From Caenibius tardaugens NBRC 16725 (GTDB taxonomy: Bacteria; Pseudomonadota; Alphaproteobacteria; Sphingomonadales; Sphingomonadaceae): 64,000 nt of DNA. The stretch lies in contig NZ_CP034179.1 of NCBI RefSeq assembly GCF_003860345.1, forward strand, positions 3,890,001 to 3,954,000, read 5' to 3'. The notes beneath the pieces were generated by a model that was not told where the DNA came from, made no database searches, and saw only the letters and a program-made list of their open reading frames with translations. Within the stretch, counting starts at the first letter, position 1. Each line of letters opens with the position of its first letter. Position numbers and translations under genes: made by a program. Positions 1 to 8,585 of the stretch are shown here, one piece after another.

Positions 1-1
1 C

Positions 2-862
2 CCGCAATGGAACTCCAACGCGGCGCCCTGTCGCAGAGCCCGCGCGCATGATCCTGTAGCAAAATCCCGCACGCAGGCCAGTCTTGCCGTCAGTGGCGAT
101 GGCGAGCGCTGGTTCCTGCTGAACGCATCCCCTGATCTGCGCCAGCAGATCGGACAAACACCATGCCTGCATCCGCGCAAAGGTCTGCGATCGTCCCCGA
201 TCGCGGGCGTGGTGCTGACTGGCGGCGACGTCGATGTGATCGCCGGCCTGCTGACGCTGCGCGAACGCCAGCCGTTCAGTCTTCTTGCCACGGATCGAAT
301 TCATTCCGTGCTTGATGCCAACCCGATCTTCGAGGTGCTCGCGCGCGATATCGTGTCGCGGCAGGTCGTCCCGCTGGGCCAGCCGGTCGCGCTCGGCGCC
401 AGCCTGACCGTGGAACTGTTCGCCGTTCCGGGCAAGGTGCCGCTTTATCTCGAGGATGGCAGCGATGCGCCGCCGATCGAGGTCAGCGAGACGACCGTCG
501 CCGCGGCGGTTTCGGACGGGCGGCGCAGCCTGTTTTTCATACCCGGCTGCGCGGCGATGACGCCCGCCCTGGCCGAACGGTTGCGGGGCGCCGATCTTGT
601 CTTCTTCGACGGCACGTTTTGGCGCGACGATGAGATGGTTCTCGCGGGGCTCGGACCCAAGACGGGCCGCCGGATGGGGCATATGAGCGTCAGCGGCCCG
701 GACGGGACCATGGCAGCCTTTTGCGATCTCGATGTCAGGCGGAAGATCTTCATCCATATGAACAACTCGAACCCTATCCTGCTCGACGATACGCCCGAAC
801 GCGCCGAGGCGGAGGCCGCCGGCTGGGAAGTGGCCTATGACGGCATGGAGATCGTGCTGTGA
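2..862 (+). CDS. pqqB: PqqB, pyrroloquinoline quinone biosynthesis protein (5' partial)
   Basis: PqqB is a metallo-beta-lactamase-fold protein of PQQ cofactor synthesis, proposed to act as a hydroxylase in tyrosine modification. The frame is open from base 2 to the window edge, so the gene begins outside. The first visible residues read PQWNSN, which in the family follow the N-terminal GGGFPQWNC motif; only about 13-17 residues are therefore missing. Further family features are LLNASPDLRQQI, SSPIAGVVLT, LFFIPGC and a C-terminal IFIHMNNSNPIL. About 286 residues are visible. The stop overlaps the GTG start of pqqC by 4 bases, indicating translational coupling. The usual small pqqA gene would lie upstream and is not in the window. 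Confidence 0.95.
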   Translation, partial: PQWNSNAAPCRRARAHDPVAKSRTQASLAVSGDGERWFLLNASPDLRQQIGQTPCLHPRKGLRSSPIAGVVLTGGDVDVIAGLLTLRERQPFSLLATDRIHSVLDANPIFEVLARDIVSRQVVPLGQPVALGASLTVELFAVPGKVPLYLEDGSDAPPIEVSETTVAAAVSDGRRSLFFIPGCAAMTPALAERLRGADLVFFDGTFWRDDEMVLAGLGPKTGRRMGHMSVSGPDGTMAAFCDLDVRRKIFIHMNNSNPILLDDTPERAEAEAAGWEVAYDGMEIVL

Positions 863-1599
863 CTGTCCGGCTGCTCCTGCCCGATGAACTGGAGGCGGAA
901 CTCCGCCAGATCGGGGCGACGCGCTACCACAATCTCCACCCTTTCCACCGCCTGCTGCACGATGGAAAGCTGAACCAGGGTCAGGTGCAGGCCTGGGCGC
1001 TCAACCGCTATTATTATCAGAGCCAGATACCCGCCAAGGACGCAACGCTGCTCGCGCGCCTGCCGACCGCCGAACTGCGCCGTGAATGGCGTCGGCGGCT
1101 CGTGGACCATGACGGCGATGGTTCTGTTCCGGGCGGCGTGGCGCGTTGGCTCAAGCTGGCGGAGGGCGTCGGCCTCGATCCCGCGCTTGTCGAAAGTACC
1201 AGCGCGATCCTGCCGGCCACCCGCTTCGCGGTGGACGCCTATGTCCATTTCGTCCGTGACCGCTCGGTGCTCGAAGCCGTGGCCTCCTCGCTGACCGAGA
1301 TGTTCTCGCCGACCATCATCGCCGAGCGGGTATCGGGCATGCTCGCGGGCTATGCCTGGATCACCCCGGAAACGCTGGCCTATTTCACGCCGCGTCTCAC
1401 CCAGGCGCCGCAGGACAGCGAATTTGCGCTTGGCTTTGTCAAGAAGCATGCCGACACGGTGGAACGGCAGCAGCAGGTGCTGGCGGCGCTTCGCTTCAAA
1501 TGCGACGTGCTGTGGTCACAGCTCGATGCATTGTATCTCGCCTATGTCGCCCCCGGCCTGGTCCCGCCCGGTGCCTTCAATCCGGCAACGCAATCATGA
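859..1599 (+). CDS. pqqC: PqqC, pyrroloquinoline-quinone synthase
   Basis: PqqC catalyses the last step of PQQ synthesis, the oxygen-dependent ring closure and eight-electron oxidation of AHQQ, in the cytoplasm. The 246-residue length is typical. Family features are the N-terminal IGATRYHNLHPFH and LNRYYYQSQIPAKD blocks, LVDHDGD, and the C-terminal LGFVKKHADT segment, typical of this heme-oxygenase-like helical fold. The GTG start overlaps the pqqB stop (GTGA) and the stop overlaps the pqqD ATG (ATGA), so pqqB-C-D-E form one tightly coupled operon. Confidence 0.97.
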   Translation: MTVRLLLPDELEAELRQIGATRYHNLHPFHRLLHDGKLNQGQVQAWALNRYYYQSQIPAKDATLLARLPTAELRREWRRRLVDHDGDGSVPGGVARWLKLAEGVGLDPALVESTSAILPATRFAVDAYVHFVRDRSVLEAVASSLTEMFSPTIIAERVSGMLAGYAWITPETLAYFTPRLTQAPQDSEFALGFVKKHADTVERQQQVLAALRFKCDVLWSQLDALYLAYVAPGLVPPGAFNPATQS

Positions 1600-1868
1600 T
1601 CGTTGAGGATGCTGTCCCTCGGCTTGGCGCGGGCGTGAAGTTCCGGTTCGACAAGGTGCGCGACGCATGGGTTTTGCTCGCGCCGGAAAGACTGTTCCAG
1701 CCCGATGAAATCGCCGTCGAGATCCTGAAGCTGGTCGATGGCGCCCGCACCATTGCCTCCATCGCGGACACGCTTGCATCCCGGTTCGAGGCGCCGCGCG
1801 AGCTGATCTTGACCGACGTCGTGACCCTGCTGCAGGATCTGGCGGACAAGGGCGTTATAAGGCTGTGA
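1596..1868 (+). CDS. pqqD: PqqD, PqqA peptide chaperone
   Basis: PqqD binds the PqqA precursor peptide and presents it to the radical SAM enzyme PqqE. The protein is 90 residues, the normal size for a free-standing PqqD. The start is the ATG overlapping the pqqC stop (ATGA); a longer in-frame reading exists but runs back into pqqC and lacks family resemblance. Family features include FRFDKVRDAWVLLAPER near the N terminus, the ILKLVDG segment, and the hydrophobic C-terminal VTLLQDLADKGVI. The stop overlaps the pqqE start by 4 bases. Confidence 0.93.
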   Translation: MIVEDAVPRLGAGVKFRFDKVRDAWVLLAPERLFQPDEIAVEILKLVDGARTIASIADTLASRFEAPRELILTDVVTLLQDLADKGVIRL

Positions 1869-2944
1869 GCATGCTCGTCCCCGAGCCGCCGATGGCGCTC
1901 CTCGCCGAGCTGACCCACCGCTGCCCGCTCAAATGTCCCTATTGTTCCAACCCGCTGGAACTTGAACGCGCGAGTGCGGAGATGGCGACCGGGGACTGGC
2001 TGCGCGTTCTCGATGAGGCGGCCGCGCTTGGTATCCTCCAGATCCATTTTTCCGGCGGCGAGCCGATGGTGCGGCGCGACTTGCCAGTGATGGTGCGCCA
2101 CGCCGCCGGGCTGGGGCTCTATACCAACATCATCACCTCGGGCGTGTTGCTGAGCGATGAGGCGATGACGGCGCTGCTGGATGCCGGGGTCGATCATATC
2201 CAGCTCAGCTTTCAGGATTCCGATCCCGCCAATGCCGAGCGAATCGGCGGCTATCGCGGCGGCCATGACAAGAAGCTGGCAGCAGCACGCCGGATCAAGG
2301 CGGCGGGTCTGCCGCTGACGACCAACTTCGTGATCCATAGCCGCAACGCCGAGCGCGTCGGCGAGATGATCGCCATGGCGGAGGCGCTGGGATCCGCTCG
2401 CGTCGAAATCGCTCATACCCAATATTATGGCTGGGGCCTGCTCAACCGGGCGGCATTGTTGCCGAGCCGCGAACAACTCGATAGTGCGACCGAAATCGTT
2501 GAAGCCGCGCGGCTCCGCCTGAAGGGCGTCATGATCATCGACTATGTCGTGCCGGATTATTTTGCGGCGCGTCCCAAGGCCTGCATGGGGGGATGGGGCA
2601 ACCGGTTCCTCAACATCACGCCGTCGGGCAAGGTGCTTCCCTGCCATGCCGCGGAAACCCTGGCCGACATCGATTTTCCGTCGATCCGGGACCATTCGCT
2701 GGCCGCCATCTGGACCGGCTCGGATGCGTTCAACCGCTATCGCGGCACGGACTGGATGCCCGATCCCTGCCGGAGCTGTGATCGGCGCGAGATTGATTGG
2801 GGCGGTTGCCGTTGCCAGGCTCTGGCGCTGACGGGCCATGCTGCTGCGACCGATCCTGCCTGTGCGAGATCGCCGGATCATTTTCTGATGGCACAGGCTG
2901 TCGGAGAATCGCGGCCGGACGCGGAGCTTGTCGCCCGCGGGTGA
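1865..2944 (+). CDS. pqqE: PqqE, radical SAM PqqA Glu-Tyr crosslinking enzyme
   Basis: PqqE is the radical SAM/SPASM enzyme that forms the carbon-carbon bond between glutamate and tyrosine side chains of PqqA. The CxxxCxxC motif for the SAM-binding 4Fe-4S cluster is at residues 20-27 (C20, C24, C27), followed by HFSGGEPMVRRD. The C-terminal SPASM region carries further cysteines (CMGGWG, LPCHA, CRSCD, WGGCRC and a final DPACA) for auxiliary clusters. Length is 359 residues, normal for the family. GTG at 1865 overlaps the pqqD stop; an ATG two codons later is an alternative start. Confidence 0.96.
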   Translation: MSMLVPEPPMALLAELTHRCPLKCPYCSNPLELERASAEMATGDWLRVLDEAAALGILQIHFSGGEPMVRRDLPVMVRHAAGLGLYTNIITSGVLLSDEAMTALLDAGVDHIQLSFQDSDPANAERIGGYRGGHDKKLAAARRIKAAGLPLTTNFVIHSRNAERVGEMIAMAEALGSARVEIAHTQYYGWGLLNRAALLPSREQLDSATEIVEAARLRLKGVMIIDYVVPDYFAARPKACMGGWGNRFLNITPSGKVLPCHAAETLADIDFPSIRDHSLAAIWTGSDAFNRYRGTDWMPDPCRSCDRREIDWGGCRCQALALTGHAAATDPACARSPDHFLMAQAVGESRPDAELVARG

Positions 2945-2998
2945 TTGGTGCTCGCTCCGCGATGATGATCTGACACACGTTACCTTTCGAGGATTATC

Positions 2999-3751
2999 AT
3001 GCTGCTGCATTTGTCGACCTGGCCCGAGATCGAAGCCTTTCTGGAGCGATCGCGTACCATCGTCATTCCCATCGGTTCCAATGAACAGCATGGACCCACG
3101 GGGCTGCTCGGCACCGACTGGCTCTGTCCCGAGATCATCGCGCATGAGGCGCAGAAAACCGCCGATATTCTCGTGGGGCCGACATTCAACATCGGCATGG
3201 CCCAGCATCATCTGGGGTTTCCGGGCACGATCTCGCTGCGCCCCTCGACGTTCATCGCCGCGATCGGCGACTGGGTCCGCTCGCTTGCCGGCCATGGCTT
3301 CGATCACATTTATTTCCTGAACGGTCACGGCGGCAATATCGCGACGATCGAGGCGGCTTTCTCTGAACTCTATGTCGAGGCAAGCTTTGTTGGTCGGCCG
3401 CGCGGCTTCGCGCTGAAACTCAGGAGTTGGTGGGATTTGCCCGGCGTATCGGAACTGGCGCAGCGCCAGTTCCCGGTCGGACACGGCAGCCACGCCACCC
3501 CGTCGGAGATCGCGATCACGCAGTGGGCCTATCCGGACGCGATCAAGCACGCCAATTACGCGCCGCAAATCGCGCCGACCGGGCCCATTCGCGAAGCGCT
3601 TGATTTCCGGAAGCGCTTCCCGGACGGGCGGATGGGGTCCGACCCCGGATTGGCCACGCCCGACAAGGGCGGCGAACTCGTGGCGCTCGCAACCGCAGCC
3701 CTGATCGCCGACATTGCGGCATTCGCCGCTGACCCGGTGTTCGGCCTGTAG
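2999..3751 (+). CDS. Creatininase-family metallohydrolase in the PQQ cluster
   Basis: This 250-residue protein is a creatininase/creatinine amidohydrolase-fold enzyme. Likely metal ligands are E29 and H31 in SNEQHG and D40 in LLGTDW, with the family glycine motif NGHGGN further on and a GHGSHAT segment near residue 160. It starts 54 bases after pqqE on the same strand, so it is probably in the PQQ operon. The related enzyme MftE in mycofactocin synthesis cleaves a radical SAM-modified peptide. By analogy this enzyme may release the crosslinked Glu-Tyr from PqqA in place of PqqF/PqqG. The family is clear; the role is inference. A general amidase is the alternative. Confidence 0.82.
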   Translation: MLLHLSTWPEIEAFLERSRTIVIPIGSNEQHGPTGLLGTDWLCPEIIAHEAQKTADILVGPTFNIGMAQHHLGFPGTISLRPSTFIAAIGDWVRSLAGHGFDHIYFLNGHGGNIATIEAAFSELYVEASFVGRPRGFALKLRSWWDLPGVSELAQRQFPVGHGSHATPSEIAITQWAYPDAIKHANYAPQIAPTGPIREALDFRKRFPDGRMGSDPGLATPDKGGELVALATAALIADIAAFAADPVFGL

Positions 3752-3895
3752 ATCCCTGCCTATCCGGACACGTCATTAGCGTCCTTGCCCGCTGCGCTCG
3801 CAGCGAGGTGGCCGCTTGGATGAAGGTCGCTTGAAAAGGGAAGGGGGAATGAAGGCGGGCTCCCGATGATGGGGAGTGCCGAGGGAGTTCCCGCG

Positions 3896-4372
3896 ATGAA
3901 AATCGAGCTGCGCCGTATCAACCACAATCCCAAATTGTCGGAAGAAACCGAAGCTTTTACCGCCGAAGTGTGGATAAATGGCGAGCGCGCGTTTGAAGCC
4001 CGCAATCAGGGGCAGGGCGGTTGCGATTTCTACCGCCAGGTTGGACGGTGGACAGAAGCCGAGGTCGATGCATGGCTCAAGGCCAACCGCCCGATCCGCC
4101 CGTTTCAGGGATTGACCCTCGAACATGATATCGAGGCGGAAGTCGGCGACCTGCTGGCGCATGAACTCGAATATCGCCGGTTGAAACGCTTGCTCCGCAC
4201 CAATCTCATCACGATCGAGCGCGGCCAGATATATCAATATCCCTTGCGCAAGCGCCCGCTCGATTTGATCGCGAGAGCCGTTACCGTCACCAATCCGCAG
4301 GCGGTTATCGTCAATGGCGGTGATGATGCCGTGATCCGGCAGGCTCTCGCCATTCTTTCGGCCGCTCACTGA
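3896..4372 (+). CDS. Hypothetical protein at the head of the accessory block
   Basis: I do not recognise this 158-residue protein. It is soluble, mixed alpha/beta by appearance, with no signal peptide or membrane segment. It has an N-terminal beta-rich stretch (KIELRRINHNPKLS), a glycine/aromatic segment (GGCDFYRQVGRW) and a charged helical C terminus. ATG at 3896 was chosen over one 30 bases upstream because GGGAG sits 8 bases before it. The gene is followed 28 bases later by a PP-loop ATPase gene on the same strand and probably shares its transcript, suggesting a role in the same module. Confidence 0.6.
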   Translation: MKIELRRINHNPKLSEETEAFTAEVWINGERAFEARNQGQGGCDFYRQVGRWTEAEVDAWLKANRPIRPFQGLTLEHDIEAEVGDLLAHELEYRRLKRLLRTNLITIERGQIYQYPLRKRPLDLIARAVTVTNPQAVIVNGGDDAVIRQALAILSAAH

Positions 4373-4400
4373 CCCATAACTCCACGGGGGAGGGACGCGG

Positions 4401-5546
4401 GTGAACATTCCTTTCACGGTCGTCCGGCCACCTGCCGGCGCGGCCCCCGACGTCGCCATCGACGGTCTGGTTCTGGACGCAGTTGCGCGGGGTGCCTGGT
4501 TCGCCTTCAACCTTTCGGGCGGCAAGGATTCCTCGGCCGCCGCACAGGCGGCGACTGCATTGCTGGATCAGCTTGGACATCCTCGCGATCGGCGGATTGC
4601 CATTCATGCCGATCTCGGCCGCGCCGAATGGCGCTCCACGCCTGAGACCGTCGCTGCGGTTGCCGAACGCCTTGGCCTGCCGCTCGTTGTCGCGCGCCGC
4701 AGTGCTGGCGACATGGTCGCACGCTGGGAACAGCGCTTCGCCAACGGATGCCGCCGCTATGAAAATCTCGAACTCTACCATCTGATCGGCCCCTGGTCCT
4801 CGGCCAGCCTCCGGTTCTGCACCTCGGAACTCAAAGCCCAGGTGATCGGCCCTGAGCTTGCGCGACGATACCGGGGAGAGACTATCGTCTCGGTGATTGG
4901 CTTGCGCCGAGCCGAAAGTGCCGCGCGCCGTGATACGCCGATTTCCCGGCTCGACACGCGCTTCGCCAAGTCCGGCAATGCGGCGAAGACCCGAATGATC
5001 AGTTGGCATCCGCTGGTCCACTGGTCCAGCGACGATGTGTTCGCGTGCCACGACCGGCATGACCTTCCGCTACATGAAGCCTATCGCTGCCATGGCTCCT
5101 CCCGGCTGTCGTGCGCCTTCTGCGTCCTGGCTTCAGGCCAAGACCTTGCCGCCGCGACCGGCGCTACGGGCAATCACGAACTCTACCGTCACCTGGTCGC
5201 CATGGAAGCGGCCTCGACCTTTTCGTTCCAGCCGGGACGCTGGCTGGCCGATGTCGCGCCGCAGCTATTGCCGCCGTCCCTTGGTCGCGCGATCGCGGTG
5301 GCCAAGCGGGGGGCGGCCGAGCGCCGGGCGATGGAGGCAGCCCTGCCGGCGGGCCTGCGTTTCGTGAAGGGCCGGCCGCCCCGTCTGCCGACATTGGCGG
5401 AAGCGGGGGTGATCGCCGAGGTCCGCGAAGCGCTGCTGCGACGCCACGGCCTCGCGAACCTTTATCCAGACGCCTGCGCCATCAGGCAGCGCTTCGCTGA
5501 TCTTCTGGAAGCCAGGCGGCTACCGAGCCCTGCATCCGAGCGGTGA
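4401..5546 (+). CDS. PP-loop ATPase, PAPS-reductase-like family protein
   Basis: This 381-residue protein has the PP-loop SGGKDSS at residues 39-45, the ATP-pyrophosphatase motif shared by PAPS reductases, DndC and tRNA-thiolation enzymes. Four cysteines are suitably placed for an iron-sulfur cluster (C140 in RFCTSE, C230, and C238/C241 in SCAFC), a layout typical of DndC-like sulfur-transfer proteins and unlike simple assimilatory PAPS reductases. The start is GTG at 4401. It lies between an unknown protein and a GHKL ATPase on the same strand. Likely chemistry is adenylation-dependent sulfur or nucleophile transfer to nucleic acid; the substrate is unknown. The family call is firm, the function is not. 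Confidence 0.78.
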   Translation: MNIPFTVVRPPAGAAPDVAIDGLVLDAVARGAWFAFNLSGGKDSSAAAQAATALLDQLGHPRDRRIAIHADLGRAEWRSTPETVAAVAERLGLPLVVARRSAGDMVARWEQRFANGCRRYENLELYHLIGPWSSASLRFCTSELKAQVIGPELARRYRGETIVSVIGLRRAESAARRDTPISRLDTRFAKSGNAAKTRMISWHPLVHWSSDDVFACHDRHDLPLHEAYRCHGSSRLSCAFCVLASGQDLAAATGATGNHELYRHLVAMEAASTFSFQPGRWLADVAPQLLPPSLGRAIAVAKRGAAERRAMEAALPAGLRFVKGRPPRLPTLAEAGVIAEVREALLRRHGLANLYPDACAIRQRFADLLEARRLPSPASER

Positions 5547-5610
5547 GGGGAAGGGGGCAGGGCGGATGTGGCGGTGTGGAATCGGCTGCATCGCCATTGC
5601 GGAGAGCCTC

Positions 5611-7299
5611 ATGTCCCTTCCTGCCACCATCCACACCTCGGTTGGCCAATCTCTGATCGGCAAGGTCAGCCGCCTGTTCAACAACAGCGTGACCGACGTC
5701 CTCAACGAACTGCTGCAAAATGCCCGCCGGGCGGATGCCAGCCGCATCGAGATCGATGTCGTCGATGACGATGGGCGTTCGATCCTCGTGGTCCGTGACG
5801 ACGGATCAGGTGTCGCCGATCCGGCCAAGCTGGTGACGCTGGGCGACTCGGGGTGGAATGAGGCGACCCAGCACCGCGAAGATCCGGCCGGGATGGGCGT
5901 GTTCAGTGTTGCCGGGCGCCCCGTCGAAATCCGCTCCCGTGCAAGAGGCACCGACAATGGCTGGCGCGTCGTCATCGCGCCGGAAGCCTGGGAGAGTGGC
6001 GCGCCGCTAGCGATCGAGTCCTGGGCGGTGGACGCCGGCACGGAACTCCGGATCGGTATGCCCGATGCGTGGGGGAAGGATCTGGCCGCCGCTGCGGTCA
6101 ATGCCGCCCGGCACTATCCGCTTCCGGTGCTGTTCAAGGGCGAGGAACTCAAGCGATCCGATTTTCTCGCCGGCGCGGTTCGTGTGGAGGACTGGGAAGG
6201 TTGCAGAATTGGTGTGTTTCTCGAGCGTGGACATATTCCGTCGAGCTATCCGCGCATCAATTTCCACGGGCTGACAGTATGCTGTCCCATGCCGAGCGTC
6301 AGCGAGGTTGAAACCAGCGAATGCTGGCACGTGCGGGTCGACATCATCGATGCGCCGGCGCTGCAACTGGTCCTCCCGGCCCGCAAGGAGATGGTTCAGA
6401 ATGCCGCACTCGACCATTTGCGCGAAGCCGCCGAGCGCGCGATCTTCCGGGCGATTGCCCACCATGGCCGTCATCGCCTGGCCCATGCCCAATGGTTGAG
6501 GGCGAGGGAACTCGGTATCGACCTTTCTGAAGCCGAGCCATGGCTTCCGGCCTGGATTCCACGCACGGCTGATGGGAATTCCTTGGCCGTGGGTGAACGG
6601 GTCGTGGACAGGCCGATGATCCTGTTCCCCGATGCCGAGCCGCCGATCGAACAATGCGCCGCCCGCGTCTTGCGAAGCGGAGAGATACTGGGCGGCGCGC
6701 TCGTCCGCGAGGTTTCCGCGTTCGCGGGCTATCGCTGGTATGACCTCGTGCCGCGCATATCGGCCCTCTCGTTCCGGATCGAAGCCGAAGGCGAAATACA
6801 TCGCTACGAGGAAGGGCTGGCCCTGCCTGACACGATGCAATCCGGGACCGTCGCGGCGATCATGCTCGATGTTTTCATCAGCCCTTCCGGCACCCCCGAT
6901 GAAAGCGCATCGTCCCGTTCCTTTCCGGCGGACGTCCTGATCGCGCCCGACGATGGCTGGTCAGCCGATCTCGACGAGACATTGATCCTTCTGGCGCCGG
7001 GGTGTTCGGTCGATCCCAACGACCTCGCCGATCTGCTCGAAGCTTCCTGCTTTTGCGCCTCCGACGATGTCGACAACGACAGTTGGCAGACGCAACAGCG
7101 CTATTTCCTGGTTCAGGCGCGGCAGATCGCCAATACCCTGCTGCGCGGTGAAGATGCAGCGATCCTCGAGCGCATTCGCGACATCGTCCATGAGGAGATT
7201 CGTTGGCTCATTCCTGCGGGCCGACGGGTTTCGATGGTCGCCGGTGACGGCCAGATCGACCTTGCGTTCGTGGATGAGGCCGCCGCTCCATCAGACTGA
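5611..7299 (+). CDS. GHKL (Hsp90-like) ATPase-domain protein
   Basis: A 562-residue protein with an N-terminal Bergerat ATP-binding fold: the N-box VLNELLQNARRA at about 30-40, the G1 motif DDGSG at 63-67, and a second glycine motif GMGVFS at 94-99. The remainder resembles no family I can name. ATG at 5611 was chosen because GGAGAG lies just upstream; a reading 45 bases longer has no such site. GHKL ATPases act as ATP-driven clamps (Hsp90, MutL, MORC, gyrase) and several phage-defence proteins use this fold. Its position next to a DndC-like PP-loop protein suggests a shared nucleic-acid-directed function, which is inference. Confidence 0.8.
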   Translation: MSLPATIHTSVGQSLIGKVSRLFNNSVTDVLNELLQNARRADASRIEIDVVDDDGRSILVVRDDGSGVADPAKLVTLGDSGWNEATQHREDPAGMGVFSVAGRPVEIRSRARGTDNGWRVVIAPEAWESGAPLAIESWAVDAGTELRIGMPDAWGKDLAAAAVNAARHYPLPVLFKGEELKRSDFLAGAVRVEDWEGCRIGVFLERGHIPSSYPRINFHGLTVCCPMPSVSEVETSECWHVRVDIIDAPALQLVLPARKEMVQNAALDHLREAAERAIFRAIAHHGRHRLAHAQWLRARELGIDLSEAEPWLPAWIPRTADGNSLAVGERVVDRPMILFPDAEPPIEQCAARVLRSGEILGGALVREVSAFAGYRWYDLVPRISALSFRIEAEGEIHRYEEGLALPDTMQSGTVAAIMLDVFISPSGTPDESASSRSFPADVLIAPDDGWSADLDETLILLAPGCSVDPNDLADLLEASCFCASDDVDNDSWQTQQRYFLVQARQIANTLLRGEDAAILERIRDIVHEEIRWLIPAGRRVSMVAGDGQIDLAFVDEAAAPSD

Positions 7300-7350
7300 T
7301 GTGCCTAGTGCCTGTATGTCGCCGTGAATGGGCGTAATCTGGCCTTGAAA

Positions 7351-7369
7351 ATGTGCAATATATGTGCAA
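7351..7369 (+). promoter_or_regulatory. Direct repeat ATGTGCAA x2, candidate operator of the Xre-RES pair
   Basis: Two identical copies of ATGTGCAA start at 7351 and 7362, one helical turn (11 bases) apart, and end 24 bases before the antitoxin start. This is the expected position for autoregulation by an Xre/DUF2384 antitoxin. Binding is inference. Confidence 0.5.
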
Positions 7370-7393
7370 ATACTAGCTCTGAAGGAGATGGCC

Positions 7394-7783
7394 ATGCCCG
7401 CCGTATCGATGGAGCGCCGCACGACCGCCATATCGGGGTTCGTCGAGAGCCTCCAGGAACCGCGCACGCCTTATATTTCTCCCAAGCGTTTTTCCGCGGC
7501 GTTGGGGATCCAGGTTGCGGGCCTCGCCAATCTCGCTGGCGTCCATCGCAATACCATGCGCAATCCGGCCTCCGAGCGCCTGCAGGACAAGCTTCGGGAA
7601 ATGGTGCGGGTCATCGCCGCGGCTGCCACGCTGACCGGCGACGTGTCCAAGGCGATCTTCTGGTACCGCAACGAGCCCATCGCCGATTACGATCACAAGA
7701 CCGCCGCCGAACTTGTGGCGGAGGGGCATGCCGACGCGGTGATGGCGCATCTGCGTGATCTCGAAAACGGCGCCAGCGGGTGA
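7394..7783 (+). CDS. Xre/MbcA/ParS-type antitoxin (DUF2384)
   Basis: This protein of about 129 residues resembles antitoxins of RES-domain toxins: an N-terminal helix-turn-helix-like region (FSAALGIQVAGLANLAGV then HRNTMR) and a C-terminal DUF2384-like toxin-binding part including IFWYRNEPIADYDHKTAAEL. The start at 7394 was chosen because AAGGAG lies 6 bases upstream; ATG 7388 and GTG 7364 are in frame. The stop overlaps the toxin's GTG start (GTGA), giving coupled translation. It should neutralise the RES toxin and repress its own promoter at the direct repeat just upstream. Confidence 0.85.
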   Translation: MPAVSMERRTTAISGFVESLQEPRTPYISPKRFSAALGIQVAGLANLAGVHRNTMRNPASERLQDKLREMVRVIAAAATLTGDVSKAIFWYRNEPIADYDHKTAAELVAEGHADAVMAHLRDLENGASG

Positions 7784-8307
7784 AGGTCAGGGCGCTTGGT
7801 CCCGACGACGTCTTCTATCGCTACCTCACCCCCAAATGGGCTTTCGTGCCCCTGAGCGGTGCGGGCGCGGCAGCGGAAGGCGGTCGCTTCAACCGGGGCG
7901 GCATCGAAGCGCTCTATCTGGCGCGGGCGCCGCAGACCGCGCTGGAGGAATATGCCCAGGACTCCTCGCTGGTCCGGCCCGCGACATTGGCCAGCTACCT
8001 GCTCTCGGTGGAGAGCATCGTCGATCTTTCTGGCGGCTACGATCCGGACCATTGGTCTGGCGATTGGGCGGAATGGGATTGTCCGTGGCGGCGGATCGTG
8101 CGGATTGACAAGGGAACGCCGTCGTCCTGGCTACTGGCCGACAAAGTCATCTCGGATGGCCACAAGGGCATCCTCTTTCCTTCGATCCGGCATCCGGGCG
8201 GCACAAACCTCGTAATCTTCAACTCGAACCTTGCCGCTGCCGATCGAATGACGGTTCACGATCCCGATGGCCGCTTGCCCAAGGACCAGTCTTCCTGGCC
8301 CAGTTGA
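7780..8307 (+). CDS. RES-domain toxin
   Basis: RES-domain toxins degrade or ADP-ribosylate using NAD and cause stasis by NAD depletion. The conserved Arg-Glu-Ser set is visible: GGRFNRGG (Arg), ALEEYAQ (Glu) and FPSIRHPGG (Ser). The 175-residue length is normal. The GTG start overlaps the antitoxin stop. The organisation antitoxin-then-toxin with a 4-base overlap matches known Xre-RES loci. No lesion is visible in the toxin, so the pair may be active. Confidence 0.87.
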   Translation: MKVRALGPDDVFYRYLTPKWAFVPLSGAGAAAEGGRFNRGGIEALYLARAPQTALEEYAQDSSLVRPATLASYLLSVESIVDLSGGYDPDHWSGDWAEWDCPWRRIVRIDKGTPSSWLLADKVISDGHKGILFPSIRHPGGTNLVIFNSNLAAADRMTVHDPDGRLPKDQSSWPS

Positions 8308-8359
8308 CCATTGCTGCGCGCATCTTCGGATGCCGCGGGAAATTCATGTGGAGACCAGC

Positions 8360-8566
8360 ATGTCGAATGCCGATCCCGTACCGTTGCTGTCGCCCCGACG
8401 CAGGCAGCTGGCAAGTTTCGAACACGCCTATGCGGTGGCGCTGCAGATCCGTCGCGAGAGCGGCGTGCGCCAGTTCATCCTATGCACCGGCGATCCGTTG
8501 CAGCCTTATCGTACCACCAGCTGCGCGCCCGCGCGGGATGAGCGGGTCATGGCCCTGGTCGCGTGA
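8360..8566 (+). CDS. Small hypothetical protein
   Basis: This is a 68-residue basic protein with an unrecognised sequence (LSPRRRQLASFEHAYAVAL, then a short C-terminal part ending MALVA). ATG at 8360 has GGAG 6 bases upstream; longer in-frame readings lack a good site. It sits alone between the RES toxin and the ParDE pair. Coding status is likely but not certain, since it rests on the ribosome site and codon pattern only. Confidence 0.45.
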   Translation: MSNADPVPLLSPRRRQLASFEHAYAVALQIRRESGVRQFILCTGDPLQPYRTTSCAPARDERVMALVA

Positions 8567-8585
8567 CACCCGTCGGTCCGAGCCG

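Noticed and set aside
1577-3568. 663-codon open frame on the minus strand across pqqD, pqqE and the creatininase
   Set aside because: It is a shadow of real plus-strand genes: long because of high GC, with low-complexity Arg/Gly content and no recognisable family.
7351-7369. CRISPR-like repeats
   Set aside because: Only two copies of an 8-mer with no spacers of even length; an operator is more likely. No CRISPR array was found in the window.
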